Of a stretch of 64,000 nt of DNA, positions 1-11,100 are shown piece by piece. The stretch lies in assembly GCF_932526225.1 (NCBI RefSeq), contig NC_064040.1, positions 1,364,001 through 1,428,000 of the forward strand, given 5' to 3'. The translations under genes were made by a program, and so were the position numbers. This DNA is from Nematostella vectensis. Taxonomy: Eukaryota; Cnidaria; Anthozoa; Actiniaria; Edwardsiidae. How positions within the stretch are numbered: the first letter of the stretch is position 1; each line of letters begins with the position of its first letter. The notes under the pieces were generated by a model that saw only the letters and a program-made list of their open reading frames with translations, did not search any database and was not told where the DNA came from.

Positions 1-1075
1 ATTAACCAGGCGCTAGGTAGCAGTTCACATGGGTTCCGATATCACGCTAAATACGGGATTCGCTGATACATGAGCAGTCCTGCGCTAAAGGAAGTGAATA
101 ATTGTATCATTATTGGCTAATGCAAGCGCAGGACTGCGCTTTGTGTCTTGTGACCACTTGCAATGATAAGCACTCCAACTCGCGTTGCCTCGCGTTATAG
201 CCGGCTTGATCATTCCGAGTTTACTATTAAGCGACCAAAGATGGATATTTGTATGGTTGCATACGCATTTACAACGAAAGCAAAGTAACAAGTCCGCCGT
301 GGCCGATTAAGGCTTGCCAAGCTTCCAGTTGAAATTGGAAAATAACGCAAGGACTCTTCTGGGATACAGGGTATTCAAAGAAATATCATAAACTCCGAAA
401 ATAAGGAAGGCATTATATTGGAGTTAATCGATTAACTCTAAGGAGGAGATACACGAAGGAAGTTCCAGTATTTGAGAACACTGTTCTTAACGCGCCAAAA
501 CAATCCCGCCAAATTAGCACCCTTCAAGTAAGCTAAAAATAATACACATATCAAACACAAAAAGTATCAATTTGAGAAACTATAATAATAAAAGAGGACC
601 TGTGAAAATAATGTCGCTCCTTTTTAGCTTATTGTATTTAGTCAAAGGAAGGTGTTTTCGTTCAGACTTTCAGAGGTTTTGTTTTACCTTTTGTTTGAGA
701 ATTAACAAAGGCTTTACCCCTGTTGACATGTAATAACCAGATATTTATGCCATACAGAGTAGTCTGGTTATTGTATGTCAACACCTCCTTGATGTCACCG
801 AGATCTATAACGTCTGATTGGCTCAAACCGCGCAGATCTGCGCCGTGCAAACCCCAAATCATAGCTCGATAGCTGATTGGTTTAACCTTGAGCAGAACTG
901 CGTACGGGGTCAGGACCCTAAGATGTTTCCACTTAATAGGTTTTTTTTCCAGTTTAGAATTGATCACTGTTGATAGTGAAAACACAGGAAAATGGGAAAG
1001 GATAGTAAAAACGAAGAAACATGGGAAAGGATAGTGAAAACACAGGTGTGCTATAAGTTATATACCGGTACATAC

Positions 1076-4000
1076 CTGTGTCCAAGATCAGTGACTGCAT
1101 CTTGCAGCCAGTTAGATGCAGCAGCTAAATAAGTAAAGAAGCAGATGAGTTTAGACCAGACCTGGGACTCTCTTTGCGCTCAACATTCTGGCTCGTGTGA
1201 AAATGTCGAAAACTGAAAAGTTCATTGATTTAACCAGAACAAACAAAATTAGCGTAATATTTCTAAAATAAACCCTCGCTCGTCCCTTTGCAGCCATCTT
1301 GAACTAAGCAACTAGGCCACACTGCATATATGTGGTGTATTTTCACGCATGTGCATGCAATACATACTGGACCCTCTTTCACGCGAGCCAGAATGTCAAG
1401 CGCAAAGAGAGTCCCAGGTCTGGACTAAGGTGAGTTATACTGTTACTACCAGAGTAAACAAGCTACTAGCACAATCTTTACTTTGCTTGCAAGCTCGAGA
1501 CGATTATCACAGAGGTTTGGAACTTGGAGCAATCACTCTGGTAGGGCTTATGATTTTATTGTCTCTTGGATTGCAAAAGTAAGATAAGATTACCACACCT
1601 TTAGATACTTGTTGAAGCGGTTTGTTTCCAGCAGCAAATGTGACAAGCAAGTGGAGGAAAAGGCCAGCAATGGATAGGAAAAACAGGCTGTCCCTGAGTG
1701 CAGAACAGGAAAAACAGGTTATCCCATAAAACAGAGCCAGAAAAACAGGTTTTCCCTAAATATAGAACAGGAAAAACAGGCTATTCTTGAGTACAGAACC
1801 ATAAACCAGGTTATCCCCAAATACAGAACCTGAAAAACAGGATATTCCTGATTACAGAATAGGGAAAAAACAGGTTATTCCTGAATAGGGAAAAAGAAAA
1901 ACAAGCTATTTCTAAATACAGAACACTCACGTCACAATTTCCACTGGTAATAAGAGACGTTCAATGCTGAAAGAAAATAATATTTTACTTGAAATATGAC
2001 CCAACATAGAGTGCTGAACAATAAATCAGTCAAATAAGTAAATTTCAAATTATTCAAGTCAGCATACTATACCTCTCCTTGAAAATAAATAATGCCCCAA
2101 ACATAGTAAGAATAGTGGAAGAAAATACAGCTAAAACTTCATATCGCTCATATCTATGAAGCAAGCAAGTCTGCATTAGTTTAAATTATACTGATACGTA
2201 AACAAAGCATCGTCAGAATTCCATACCCAAAAGAAAATGCTGATGTTGGCTTCTGAAGTGAGACCCACAGGGAAAGAAGACACGTAAAAAGACTGCCAAA
2301 TAGAAAAAAATACTTGGTATATAAGTGAAAGGAGATGTGTAAAAAGGCTGTGGAATAGGGAAAAAAACTACTTGGTATATAAGCCTGTCTTCTATATATC
2401 AAGTTACAATCCATATATATATATATAGGCTATGAGAGCACTGAGGTAATGGCTTACTAACCTCAGCACATCAAATATTGTCAAATAGCTGAAGGCTGTC
2501 AATGCTGCAAGGTAATTTGATACATCAATAATCATAATAAAAAAAACAATAATTAAATGGACAGGAATTAATGGAAAATCGACAACAAGCCCTCAGTGTG
2601 CATATGTGGTAATGCCTTTACAATCGATCATGGAATGATTTGCAGAAGGGGCCGATTTATAATTCGCACTATAATGAACTCTTGTCATCTCGAGGCTGAC
2701 TTACTTAAGATATTCTGTAGCGACGTTGAAATAGAACCCGTCGTTCAAGAACTTACTTGTAAGAGGCTACCAAGTGGAGCAAATAAAGCAGACACTCGCA
2801 TTGACATACATGCCCGGGGGTTTGGGGAAAAGCAGAGGTCCGCCTTTTTACTTGTCACCCCAACCCGGCCTCTTACAAGGACCAAACCTCCAAACAGATA
2901 TACCGCAACCATGGAAACCAAAAGAAGAGGGCATATGCTGACATAGTTCTAGAGATAGAACTGGGAACTTTCACCCCATTAGTGTTCACCACCACCGGAG
3001 GAACGAGCGAGGAATGGAAGAGGCACCATAGTAGTACCTGAGGCTGGCTGAGCTAATCGCGAGGGGAGGATTACGCGACAACAGTGTCCTGGATTAGAAT
3101 GTCTCATTTGGGGTCCTTCAATCCACCCTTATTATTATTATTATTATTATGATTGTTATTGTTATAAATAACATAATTATTATAAAATATATGATAATAA
3201 TAATAACAACAAGAATAATAATCTATTATTATCACTTTTATTATAATAATTGCGTCACCATTGTCAAATGTAAGTGTGACAATTTCTTAAAAGTAAAACC
3301 GACCCCTGCTTAAGCTATTGGTTGAACCACTATATACAAGACAAATGTAAGAGTTCCAATTCCTTATGTATAAACTGACCCTCACCTAAGCTGTTGGTTG
3401 AACCACTGTATACAAACAAGACAAATGTAAGAGTTCCAATTCCTTACTGTATAAAACTGACCCTCACCTAAGCTGTTGGTTGAACCACTGTATACAAACA
3501 AGACAAATGTAAGAGTTCCAATTCCTTACTGTATAAAACTGACCCTTACCTAAGCTGTTGGTTGAACCACTGTATACAAACAAGACAAATGTAAGAGCGA
3601 TGTTTCCTAGGAGAAGCCAGAATATTTTCCATCCCTAAAAAAAATACAAAAAGGGATGATAATAACAGAAAGGATAAAAGTAATAGATTTTATGATAGTA
3701 CTCATGCTACATATGAACGGGAATGTTAATGATGGTGATAATAATGATAATGATGGTAGCGATAATAATGATGATGATTATGGTAGTGATAATAATGGTA
3801 ATGATAATAATGATGATGATGATGGTAGTAATGAAAATGATGATGATGGTAGTGATGAAAATGATTATGTTGGTGATAATAATGATTATGATAGTGGTGA
3901 TAATAATGATAAAGATGATGGAAGTGATAACAATAATGATGATGATGATAATAGTGATAATAATCATGATGATGGTGGTTGTGGTTATGATGATAATTGT

Positions 4001-6083
4001 GGTAGTAGTGACAATGATAATTGTTGTAGTGGTGATTATGAGAGAAGGCATGATAACTATTTGGTTGTAATGAATTTTGATGGTAAAATTAGGTTATAAA
4101 CACCAAATGCACCTGTTTTTCAGCCAAGACTGTTTTCAGTTCTTTGGTGACAGTGTTTATCATCCCAGAAGACCTCTTCTGGAATGGCTTAATGGCACTC
4201 TAACAAGAACAAAACCAAAAAAAAAGAAAAACAAATAAAAAGAGAAAAATTGAGTTCAATACAAACACTCATAAATATAACCAGTGGTATGATTTGCATG
4301 GAATAACAATGAGCAATTTACCAAAAGCATCCTTCCGCTGTCATCGTGTGTCCCCCGTAATCTTAAATTTTGATCTGCTGAAAAATGTGTTTGAAATCAG
4401 CTTATAAATACATAACGTATAAGCACTCAATTGAATAGAAATGTACCCAGTAGGCCCTGGAAGGGCATGCGCACATCCCCCTTGGGATGGGGCATTTCTT
4501 ATTGCAGGATCCTAAAATTGTATCTCTTTCAATATGATACAGTATATGAATGGGCACTTCTCTCCTTCAACAAATACTCACACTTTATTACTTTTTAATC
4601 ATACTGCTAATTTCTGTACTTGAAACATCAAAAACCATTTATCTGTTAACTTAACCTCGACTATATCTGTGTCCACACTTGCTGATTACCTCTACCATCT
4701 GTGTCGCACTTGCCGATTCCCCTGTGTCTAAGGGTGACTTACCTCTACTATCTGTGTCCCACTTGCCGATTCCCCTGTGTCTAAGGGTGACTTACCTCTA
4801 CTATCTGTGTCCCCACTTGCCGATTCCCCTATGTCTAGGGTGACTTACCTCTACTATCTGTGTCCCCACTTGCCGATTCCCCTATGTCCAGGGTGACTTA
4901 CCTCTACCATCTGTGTCCCACTTGCTGATTCCCCTATGTCTAGGGTGACTTACCTCTACTATCTGTGTCCACACTTGCTGATTCCCCTATGTCCAGGGTG
5001 ACTTACCTCTACTATCTGTGTCCCCACTTGCCGATTCCCCTATGTCCAGGGTGACTTACCTCTACTATCTGTGTCCACACTTGCCGATTCCCCTATGTCC
5101 AGGGTGACTTACCTCTACTATCTGTGTCGCACTTGCCGATTCACCTATGTCCAGGGTGACTTACCTCTACTATCTGTGTCCACACTTGCCGATTCCCCTA
5201 TGTCCAGGGTGACTTACCTCTACCATCTGTGTCGCACTTGCCGATTCACCTATGTCCAGGGTGACTTACCTCTACTATCTGTGTCTCCACTTGCCAATTC
5301 CCCTATGTCCAGGGTGACTTACCTCTACCATCTGTGTCGCACTTGCCGATTCCCCTATGTCCAGGGTGACTTACCTCTACTATCTGTGTCCCCACTTGCT
5401 GATTCCCCTATGTCCAGGGTGACTTACCTCTACTATCTGTGTCTCCACTTGCCAATTCCCCTATGTCCAGGGTGACTTCGCCGCTCGTCTGTCGTTTTGG
5501 CACGTATCGCAAAAGTCTGTCTCCATCGGAACCAGGGATTGCACTCGCGGAGATACTGTTGTACGAGTACACGCCGGGATCCACAGATGAGGGTTGGTAA
5601 TAACTATGCGATGGGTCTTTTAAGGATTCTACATATGGATTCAGGGTGACTTACCTCTACTATCTGTGTCGCACTTGCCGATTCCCCTGTGTCTAAGGGT
5701 GACTTACCTCTACTATCTGTGTCCCCACTTGCCGATTCCCCTATATCCAGGGTGACTTACCTCTACTATCTGTGTCCACACTTGCCGATTCCCCTATGTC
5801 CAGGGTGACTTACCTCTACTATCTGTGTCCCCACTTGCTGATTCCCCTATGTCCAGGGTGACTTACCTCTACTATCTGTGTCTCCACTTGCCAATTCCCC
5901 TATGTCCAGGGTGACTTCGCCGCTCGTCTGTCGTTTTGGCACGTATCGCAAAAGTCTGTCTCCATCGGAACCAGGGATTGCACTCGCGGAGATACTGTTG
6001 TACGAGTACACGCCGGGATTTACAGATGAGGGTTGGTAATAACTATGCGATGGGTCTTTTAAGGATTCTACATATGGATTCAT
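1076..6083 (-). CDS. SLC30A6: Zinc transporter ZnT6 (SLC30A6)-like, 3' part outside window
   Basis: A cation-diffusion-facilitator subunit. In vertebrates ZnT6 is the non-transporting partner of ZnT5 in the early secretory pathway. Ten exons join in frame (high to low): 6083-5867, 4377-4322, 4199-4113, 3634-3550, 2504-2462, 2292-2227, 2153-2073, 1966-1931, 1693-1599 and 1124-1076 (271 codons so far). Residues about 121-142 ([14 protein letters not shown]...) form TM1, then [35 protein letters not shown], a TM3, NKPLQQVSK and [11 protein letters not shown]. All follow ZnT6 closely in order. The zinc-site His of TM2 (HxxxD) is replaced (LTIFD), as in ZnT6. The start is the first ATG of the exon 1 frame (MNPYVESL). 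Exons 1 and 2 encode about 90 residues that I do not recognise in vertebrate ZnT6; exon 2 is inferred from splice signals and phase only. The cytosolic C-terminal domain must lie left of position 1. Positions 1-1075 look like intron. Confidence 0.82.
1151..1428. mobile_element. MITE with about 50 bp terminal inverted repeats
   Basis: Positions 1151-1205 are repeated inverted at about 1378-1428. Both ends share the core GACCTGGGACTCTCTTTGCG followed by a CATTCTGGCTCG block. Flanks are gatgagt and ggtgagt, an imperfect 7 bp target duplication. It lies in the intron before the last visible SLC30A6 exon. No transposase is encoded. The superfamily is not certain; a 7-8 bp duplication would fit hAT. 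Confidence 0.7.
1678..1927. repeat. 31 bp minisatellite seeded on a SLC30A6 acceptor
   Basis: About eight units of 30-32 bp with plus-strand core AAAAACAGGTTATCCCTGAA. The unit nearest the exon contains the true minus-strand acceptor (ctcag, exon start 1693). The other units reproduce the same acceptor and the first exon bases (CAG followed by GGAtAaCCTGTTTTTC), so each is a decoy acceptor copy. Confidence 0.8.
2283..2392. repeat. Two-copy duplication of a SLC30A6 acceptor
   Basis: On the minus strand two adjacent segments both read TATATACCAAGTA, a T-rich tract, a CAG, then a CTTTTTAC-type exon start. The inner copy (AG at 2294-2293) begins the real exon [13 protein letters not shown]. The outer copy, near 2350, is a diverged acceptor plus exon start. 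Confidence 0.7.
2596..2946 (+). mobile_element. Fragment of a retroelement-type protein with CxC...DH...C motif
   Basis: A 116-codon open frame begins [20 protein letters not shown] and later has RIDIHARGF and KRRG. This pattern (CxCGxxFTxDHxxxCxxGG, then an ARxDIxARGFW block, then a basic ending) recurs, from memory, near the end of transposable-element proteins in marine invertebrate genomes. The fragment is in a SLC30A6 intron and antisense to it. It lacks a reverse transcriptase and is surely a dead remnant. Confidence 0.55.
3127..3252. repeat. AT-rich (TTA)n / (TAA)n tract
   Basis: Runs of TTATTATTATTA followed by ATAATAATAATAAC, giving a simple-sequence stretch with weak dyad symmetry. 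It has no coding content and is intronic in SLC30A6. Confidence 0.7.
3291..3600. repeat. 82 bp tandem array copying a SLC30A6 exon end and donor
   Basis: Four 82 bp units. The innermost is the true exon end (minus strand ...GGTTCAACCAACAGCTTAG then GTAAGG, donor at 3549-3548). Two further units carry intact GTGAGG donors. The outermost has lost its donor (AA followed by GCAGGG). The units also include the upstream exon bases for [10 protein letters not shown], so about 48 bp of exon is copied each time. Confidence 0.85.
3718..4050. repeat. GATAATAATGATGATGGT-type low-complexity array
   Basis: Degenerate trinucleotide-rich repeat (GAT/AAT/GGT) of about 330 bp in a SLC30A6 intron. It is open in several frames on both strands (Asp/Asn-rich or Ile/Thr-rich), a by-product of composition rather than coding. 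Confidence 0.85.
4661..5905. repeat. 53 bp array copying the SLC30A6 exon 1 donor
   Basis: Roughly 15 units at 4690-5478 and 5 more at 5642-5905. On the minus strand each contains GGACATAGGGGAATCGGCAA, then GACACAGATAGTAGAG and a GTAAGT donor, which is the last 45 or so bases of exon 1 plus its donor. Using a donor one unit further in would read into a TAG, so extra units are not translatable. The array is interrupted by a copy of most of exon 1. Confidence 0.88.
5479..5641 (-). pseudogene. Second copy of SLC30A6 exon 1 body without start codon
   Basis: About 160 bp almost identical to 5906-6082 (same codons from [10 protein letters not shown] to QTSGEV), embedded in the 53 bp array. It is cut exactly at the start codon: the ATG triplet is replaced by repeat sequence (...CACCCTGAATCCATATG). 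It shows that the array duplicated a segment larger than one unit. It is unlikely to be used, because it lacks its own acceptor and start. Confidence 0.8.
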
Positions 6084-6306
6084 GTTGATATTTGCGACAA
6101 AAAGAACGAATTTGGACTGATTTCCGGGTGACTTTCGCTTCACGTCTGATCTGTGTTTGCCGCCATCTTGTTTTGTGAGCCCGCGAGTATGACACGTAAC
6201 CCTAGTACCAGTCCCTATGACCGAGCGCACATGTTTTAATTAACTTCGCATCGATTGAAAATTCTCTACTCTATGCCGAATTTCCTGCCGTTTTTGTTGG
6301 TTTTTG
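6084..6306. promoter_or_regulatory. Probable bidirectional promoter SLC30A6 / CEBPZOS
   Basis: Only 223 bp separate the two divergent start codons, so both 5' UTRs and promoters must lie here unless upstream non-coding exons exist. No TATA box is obvious. This is an inference from geometry. Confidence 0.5.
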
Positions 6307-7059
6307 ATGGTGTTAGGAGCGAGACACAGATGGCTGGTTCTGAGGGGTGTGATAGTTGCTGAGGCAGTAGCATTTCTGACATCGTTTCGTGTCTGGCATT
6401 ACATGAACACGGATCAAGGTAAAAATACTGCGAGTTTGACTTTACCGATATGGATGACAAATAAGGAAAATTGGCTGTATATTATTATCATGACCAAAGT
6501 TGAAGAAATCAAAGACAGTTTACCTGAAAAATAGAGTGTTAGGGTATAGTTCGAATAACTCTTACTTTCGAGACACTCCACTTATAACCCCCCCCCCCCC
6601 CCCCCAAAAAAAAAAAGGTTTCGTTTGCCCAGGGGCGGATATACCTTCTCGCTAAAGGGGGGGTTTAGCTCAGTGACAAAGGGGGGAAGGGGGGGTATTT
6701 TTTTGTTAGATATGGCTTTCTGGCAGCCCAAAGGGGGGTTTAAACCCCGTAAACCCTCCCCCTAGATCCACTACTGTTCGCCCACACTCAATTGCTATGT
6801 AAGTGGTATTATTGTAAAGTGTAGATTTACAGTAGCACACACTTGATTGCTTTTTTTTTAAACAGAGTACAGGCGCTGGATGAAAGATAACTACCCCTCT
6901 ATTCTAGAAGGTATGAGAACTAAATTCTACTCTTTATCCTAAGATTGAAAATTAAGAATTTTGTTTTAAAACTTTTCTATAGGTTTTTACACAACAGCAG
7001 AGATGGGGGGGTATGTCGATGTACGCAAAGATGATCAGAAAACGTGGAACTCTGAGTGA
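6307..7059 (+). CDS. CEBPZOS: CEBPZOS-like small mitochondrial membrane protein
   Basis: Three exons, 6307-6418, 6866-6910 and 6983-7059, join in frame to 77 aa (human protein 80 aa). Residues 13-33 (LRGVIVAEAVAFLTSFRVWH) form one membrane segment. Downstream MNTDQ, YRRWMKDNYPSILE and DDQKTW align with the family pattern (hydrophobic VAE helix, then YP-ILE, then DQKTW). CEBPZOS is a mitochondrial protein of poorly known function. Donor and acceptor sites are canonical (GTAAAA, GTATGA; TTTAAACAG, TTTTCTATAG). The gene is short and would be missed by simple ORF searches. It is head-to-head with SLC30A6 and tail-to-tail with DCAF5. Confidence 0.85.
6630..6776. mobile_element. Short hAT-like MITE in CEBPZOS intron 1
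   Basis: It starts CAGGGGCGGAT and ends ATCCACTACTG, the imperfect inverted ends typical of CAGnGGCGGATC-type hAT MITEs. G-rich and C-rich interior blocks are also inverted. Flanks gtttgcc and gttcgcc are a near-perfect duplication. It is preceded by a poly-C/poly-A run (6589-6616). Confidence 0.65.
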
Positions 7060-7946
7060 ATCTAGAGAGTGACCATAAGCAGGATCAATATGAAATGATC
7101 ACTGACAAACAGATATTGCAAAGGATGTGTTACTGATGTGGTCATATGAACTTAAACAAGCCCAATGAATACACAAAAACTTGTCTTGTGGCAGTACTTG
7201 AGCATGTTCTGACCATGAACAAGAAACATTGATAGACTGGTGAATATTACACACTTGGTGCACTCAACTGTAGACTTAGATCATCACCCTCTACTTATCT
7301 TCTACTCAACAAACAACCATAACTAAACCATAACCATAACTAAGGGTGTAGTTTGAACCCAAGCTAAGCTGTTCAGTACATATAATATTACAATTCAAAA
7401 GAGCCAGGGAGAGATAGGAACATGCAGAATTGTTATCTCCATTTACATGTACTTTTTACATGTACTTAGGACTCTAACGAGTGCCTAATAAAGCATCAAG
7501 GAATTCTCACAAATGTTTTTTGATCACAATGTCTTTCCCACATGCTAAGGATAATAAAGCAAACACCATTGTGTACGAATGTTCTTTTAATTTATATATC
7601 ACTTTATAAATACCCTAACTTGGTTTGAACATATATAAGTAATTAATTACCGTAATTTCAAAAATCATGTATTGATACAGAACATTGCCAGAGGACATGA
7701 AATCAAATAATCTGATATATGACTTAGCTTTAAAATTGATTTCATATCTTACAACAGGCATAAAGAGCACCACTATGCAATCACAACTACAGTAATACTG
7801 AATGGATATGAAAATCAACTCACTCCCCTAAAAACTATCTATTACTACAAAGATTGTACGGTTATTGTGATTATTTTGGGTGGTTTTCCATAAAACTCTA
7901 TTAAGTCCCCTCCCTGTTTTAATTTCCCCGTAATATTGATTGATTT
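7060..7946. other. CEBPZOS 3' UTR and intergenic sequence
   Basis: A convergent interval between CEBPZOS and DCAF5. Candidate AATAAA signals for CEBPZOS are at 7487 and about 7554. No further open frame of interest, RNA gene or transposon was recognised. Confidence 0.5.
7487..7492 (+). terminator. Polyadenylation signal candidate for CEBPZOS
   Basis: AATAAA 430 bp after the CEBPZOS stop codon, within T/A-rich sequence. Confidence 0.4.
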
Positions 7947-8165
7947 ACCAACCAGCTTTATCCTGGGTAATTAACCAATCAGCTTTCCCCTGGGTGATTA
8001 ACCAATCAGCTTCTCCCTGGGTGATTAACCAATCAGCTTCTCCCTGGGTGATCAACCAATCAGCTCTCCCCTGGGTGATCAACCAATCAGCTCTCCCCTG
8101 GGTGATTAACCAATCAGCTTTCCCCTTCGCGATTAGCCAATCAGCTTTCCCCTGGGTGTTTTTCT
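7947..8165. repeat. 27 bp minisatellite overlapping the DCAF5 stop codon
   Basis: Eight units of CCAATCAGCTTTCCCCTGGG plus TGATTAA. The minus-strand DCAF5 frame enters the first unit and ends there (HPGES, stop at 8143-8141), so the last five codons are repeat-derived. Each unit contains the CCAAT box sequence. Confidence 0.85.
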
Positions 8166-11100
8166 GACGACTGACTGCTTACTGTTTGTTGCTTATTGCC
8201 TGCCCCACAGCAGTGTATATTATTGCTAACTTTCTCATTGTGGCTGTCATCTATTTGAGTTCTGTGTTGTTCTTGACAAATTGTCCCTCGGTTTGGTGTT
8301 TTGGGACACTGTGTAACATGACCAGACGAGCCATTACATGGCCTGTAACCAGGCATATCCCATGGTTTCCTTGTGTTGTTTGAAGTAGCATGGTCATTCG
8401 AATGGTCACAAGAATGCAGAGTCGAGCTACTGCTTTCCTTAACCTTTTCAGATTCACAAAATGAGTTGCACATCTGAGTAAGAGTGCATGCTGGAATGTT
8501 TCCGCTACCATTACAGACATCACTGGAATCAAAGGAATGAGAAAGTGTCGCAGTAGCTGAACTCTTGATACGCCTAATACTTTGGTAACCTTCACAATTT
8601 GAACTATTGCGTGTACTATGCTCACTCGAATTCCTCTCGTTTTCTTGTGTTATCCCAACTAACATTCCTGTGGAATTGGCATCTTCAGAGCTAGAATGTA
8701 AGGGATCCCTTGAGCACTGACTTTTGGAAGAGGAGGCAGTCCTGCTGGGTCCTGTGTCTAGTCGAGAATCTGTTTGGTTGGGTCCTGTGTCTAGTTGAGA
8801 ATCTGTTCCATTGGCACCTGTTAATAGTCGAGAATCTGTTTGGTTGGGTCCTGTGTCTAGTTTAGAACCCATTCTATTGGTTCCTGTGTTTATTCTAGGA
8901 TCGGTTCTGTTGGGTTCTGTGTTTGTTGATGCGCATGTGGAATCTGACTCATGTGTTCTTGCTTGTTTACATCTCCTCCGTCGTCTATCCACATCAGACT
9001 CGTGGCTACTTGAGGAGCTCTGGCTGTCTGATGACTCGCTAGCTGAACTTGTCTCTTCTCCATCTTGCTCATCATCAGCCACTCTTGTTCTGCGGTAACG
9101 ACGTGTACTACCAAAGGTGCGCCGTCTGAATGTGGCACTCCTCAATACCACTGCATCATTCTCGGGTGGTGCTAGCCCGGCACGCATCTCTGAGCTACTG
9201 GAGGGGGAAGCCAACAACCCAAGTCTGTCAGATGATGCACTGGATGTTGAAGGAAAGCGAGCTCGTCTTATCAAGTCACTTGAGTTTGACGGCATTCTGG
9301 CAAGCCTTTCAGACTCACTCGAGGTCCCAGTGCTGCTGTCCGATGATGACCCACCCTGGCCATCTATTAGCACCCTATTGATGTCCCGTAAGTACTGCAA
9401 GCTGGACTCTGAGGGCGCTGCAACAGCTCCTTCCTGCTCCTCCTCACGCAGGAACCCCCTCAGGAATACGGCACGCTGTAACCGCCGCATCCTCCTGAGT
9501 ACATCCTGTGCTTCCGAGTCCCCTTCCTCCTCCGCTGCCTCATTGCGCAGGTGCATCGCCCGGCGTAGCTGCCCCATCCTCCTTAGCACAGCCCTTGTCT
9601 CTTCATCTGCGGGGGGCTCCTCTTGGTATCCCGGGGCTGTAGCATATCCAGCCAAGATGTCCCGGACAGACTGGATACTGAGACCTGGAGGCTCATTGCC
9701 GCTATCACTGCCGCTGGAGTCTGCGTGTGTAAAGTTCAGGTAAAACTCCTCTGGGGAGAAGCTGTCATCACTGTCTGACTCCCAGCCTCGCTCCTCGTGC
9801 TGAATGAGGGAGTCAAAGAAAGCCAGCATCCGAGGGTCCTCCTACACAACAGAGAAAAAAAAATGGTTTAAAGGAATTACCAACAGAGATTAAAAGCAAT
9901 GGGTGCAAAGACGTTACAATAATGAACTGGGGAATTAGGTAGAGGGAGAAAACAATTTTCAGAAATACACCAAAAAGCAAAATTGTCTTATTTCTGTGGG
10001 GGAGTTGGGAGAATAGCTCATATAATCAAGAACTCAAAAACCCTACAGGATGAGAAGCAATGTGAGACACCTACCTCCACTGAGCCCTCATCATACTCAT
10101 GGGTCAGCGGTCTCCCACTGCTCAACACCAAGTCCACATAGTCATCATGGCTGTAGAGCTCACGACGCTGGCTAGAGGTCAGTGGGCGAATGCCAGACTT
10201 TTTGTCACCATAGACCTCCCATGGGCTCCACACCTAGACAAGCAAAACAAGCCATGAAATGTGTGCTTATAAACAAGCAAAACAAGCCATGAAAAGTGTG
10301 CTTATAAACAAGAAAAATATATCACGAAATGTGTGCTTATAAACAAGCAAAATATATCATGAAATGTTTTCTTATAAACAAGAAAAATATATCATGAAAT
10401 GTGTGCTTATAAACGCAAAATATATCATGAAATGTGTGCTTATAAACAAGCAAAATATATCAGGAAATGTGTGTGGTTATAAACAAGCAAAATATATCAG
10501 GAAATGTGTGTTTATAAACAAGCAAAATATATCAGGAAATGTGTGTTTACAAACGCAAAATATATCATGAAATGTGTGCTTATAAACAAGCAAAATGTAT
10601 CATGAAATGTGTGTTTACAAACAAGCAAAATATATCAGGAAATGTGTGTTTATAAACAAGCAAAATATATCAGGAAATGTGTGTTTACAAACAAGCAAAA
10701 TATATCATGAAATGTCTGCTTATAAACAAGAAAAATATATCAGGAAATATGTGCTTATAAACAAGCAAAACAAGCCATGAAATGTCTGCTTATAAACAAA
10801 CAAAAAAGCCATGAAATGCCTGCTCATAAACAAGCAAAATATATCACGAAATGTATGCTTATAAACAAGCAAAATATATCATGAAATGTATGCTTATACA
10901 CAAGCATAATACATCATGAAATTTGTGATTTTAAACAAGCAAAATATGCAATAAAATGTCAATTTATAAACATGCAATGAAATGTCTGCTTGCAACAAAT
11001 AATGTAAACCTCTGCTCTATGGACACCTGTTTAATTTTGAAAAGAATGTAACAATTGAGTCACCTTCATAAGGACAGTTCTATTCATCTTCTGTAAATCA

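Noticed and set aside
662-985. 107-codon minus-strand ORF (KWKHLRVLTPYAVLLKV...)
   Set aside because: No recognised domain and no fit to the next expected ZnT6 segment; considered chance in intronic sequence.
3656-4099. Asp/Asn-rich ORF of 147 codons
   Set aside because: GAT/AAT simple-sequence array within a SLC30A6 intron.
9117-9743. 208-codon plus-strand ORF
   Set aside because: Antisense shadow of the DCAF5 last exon.
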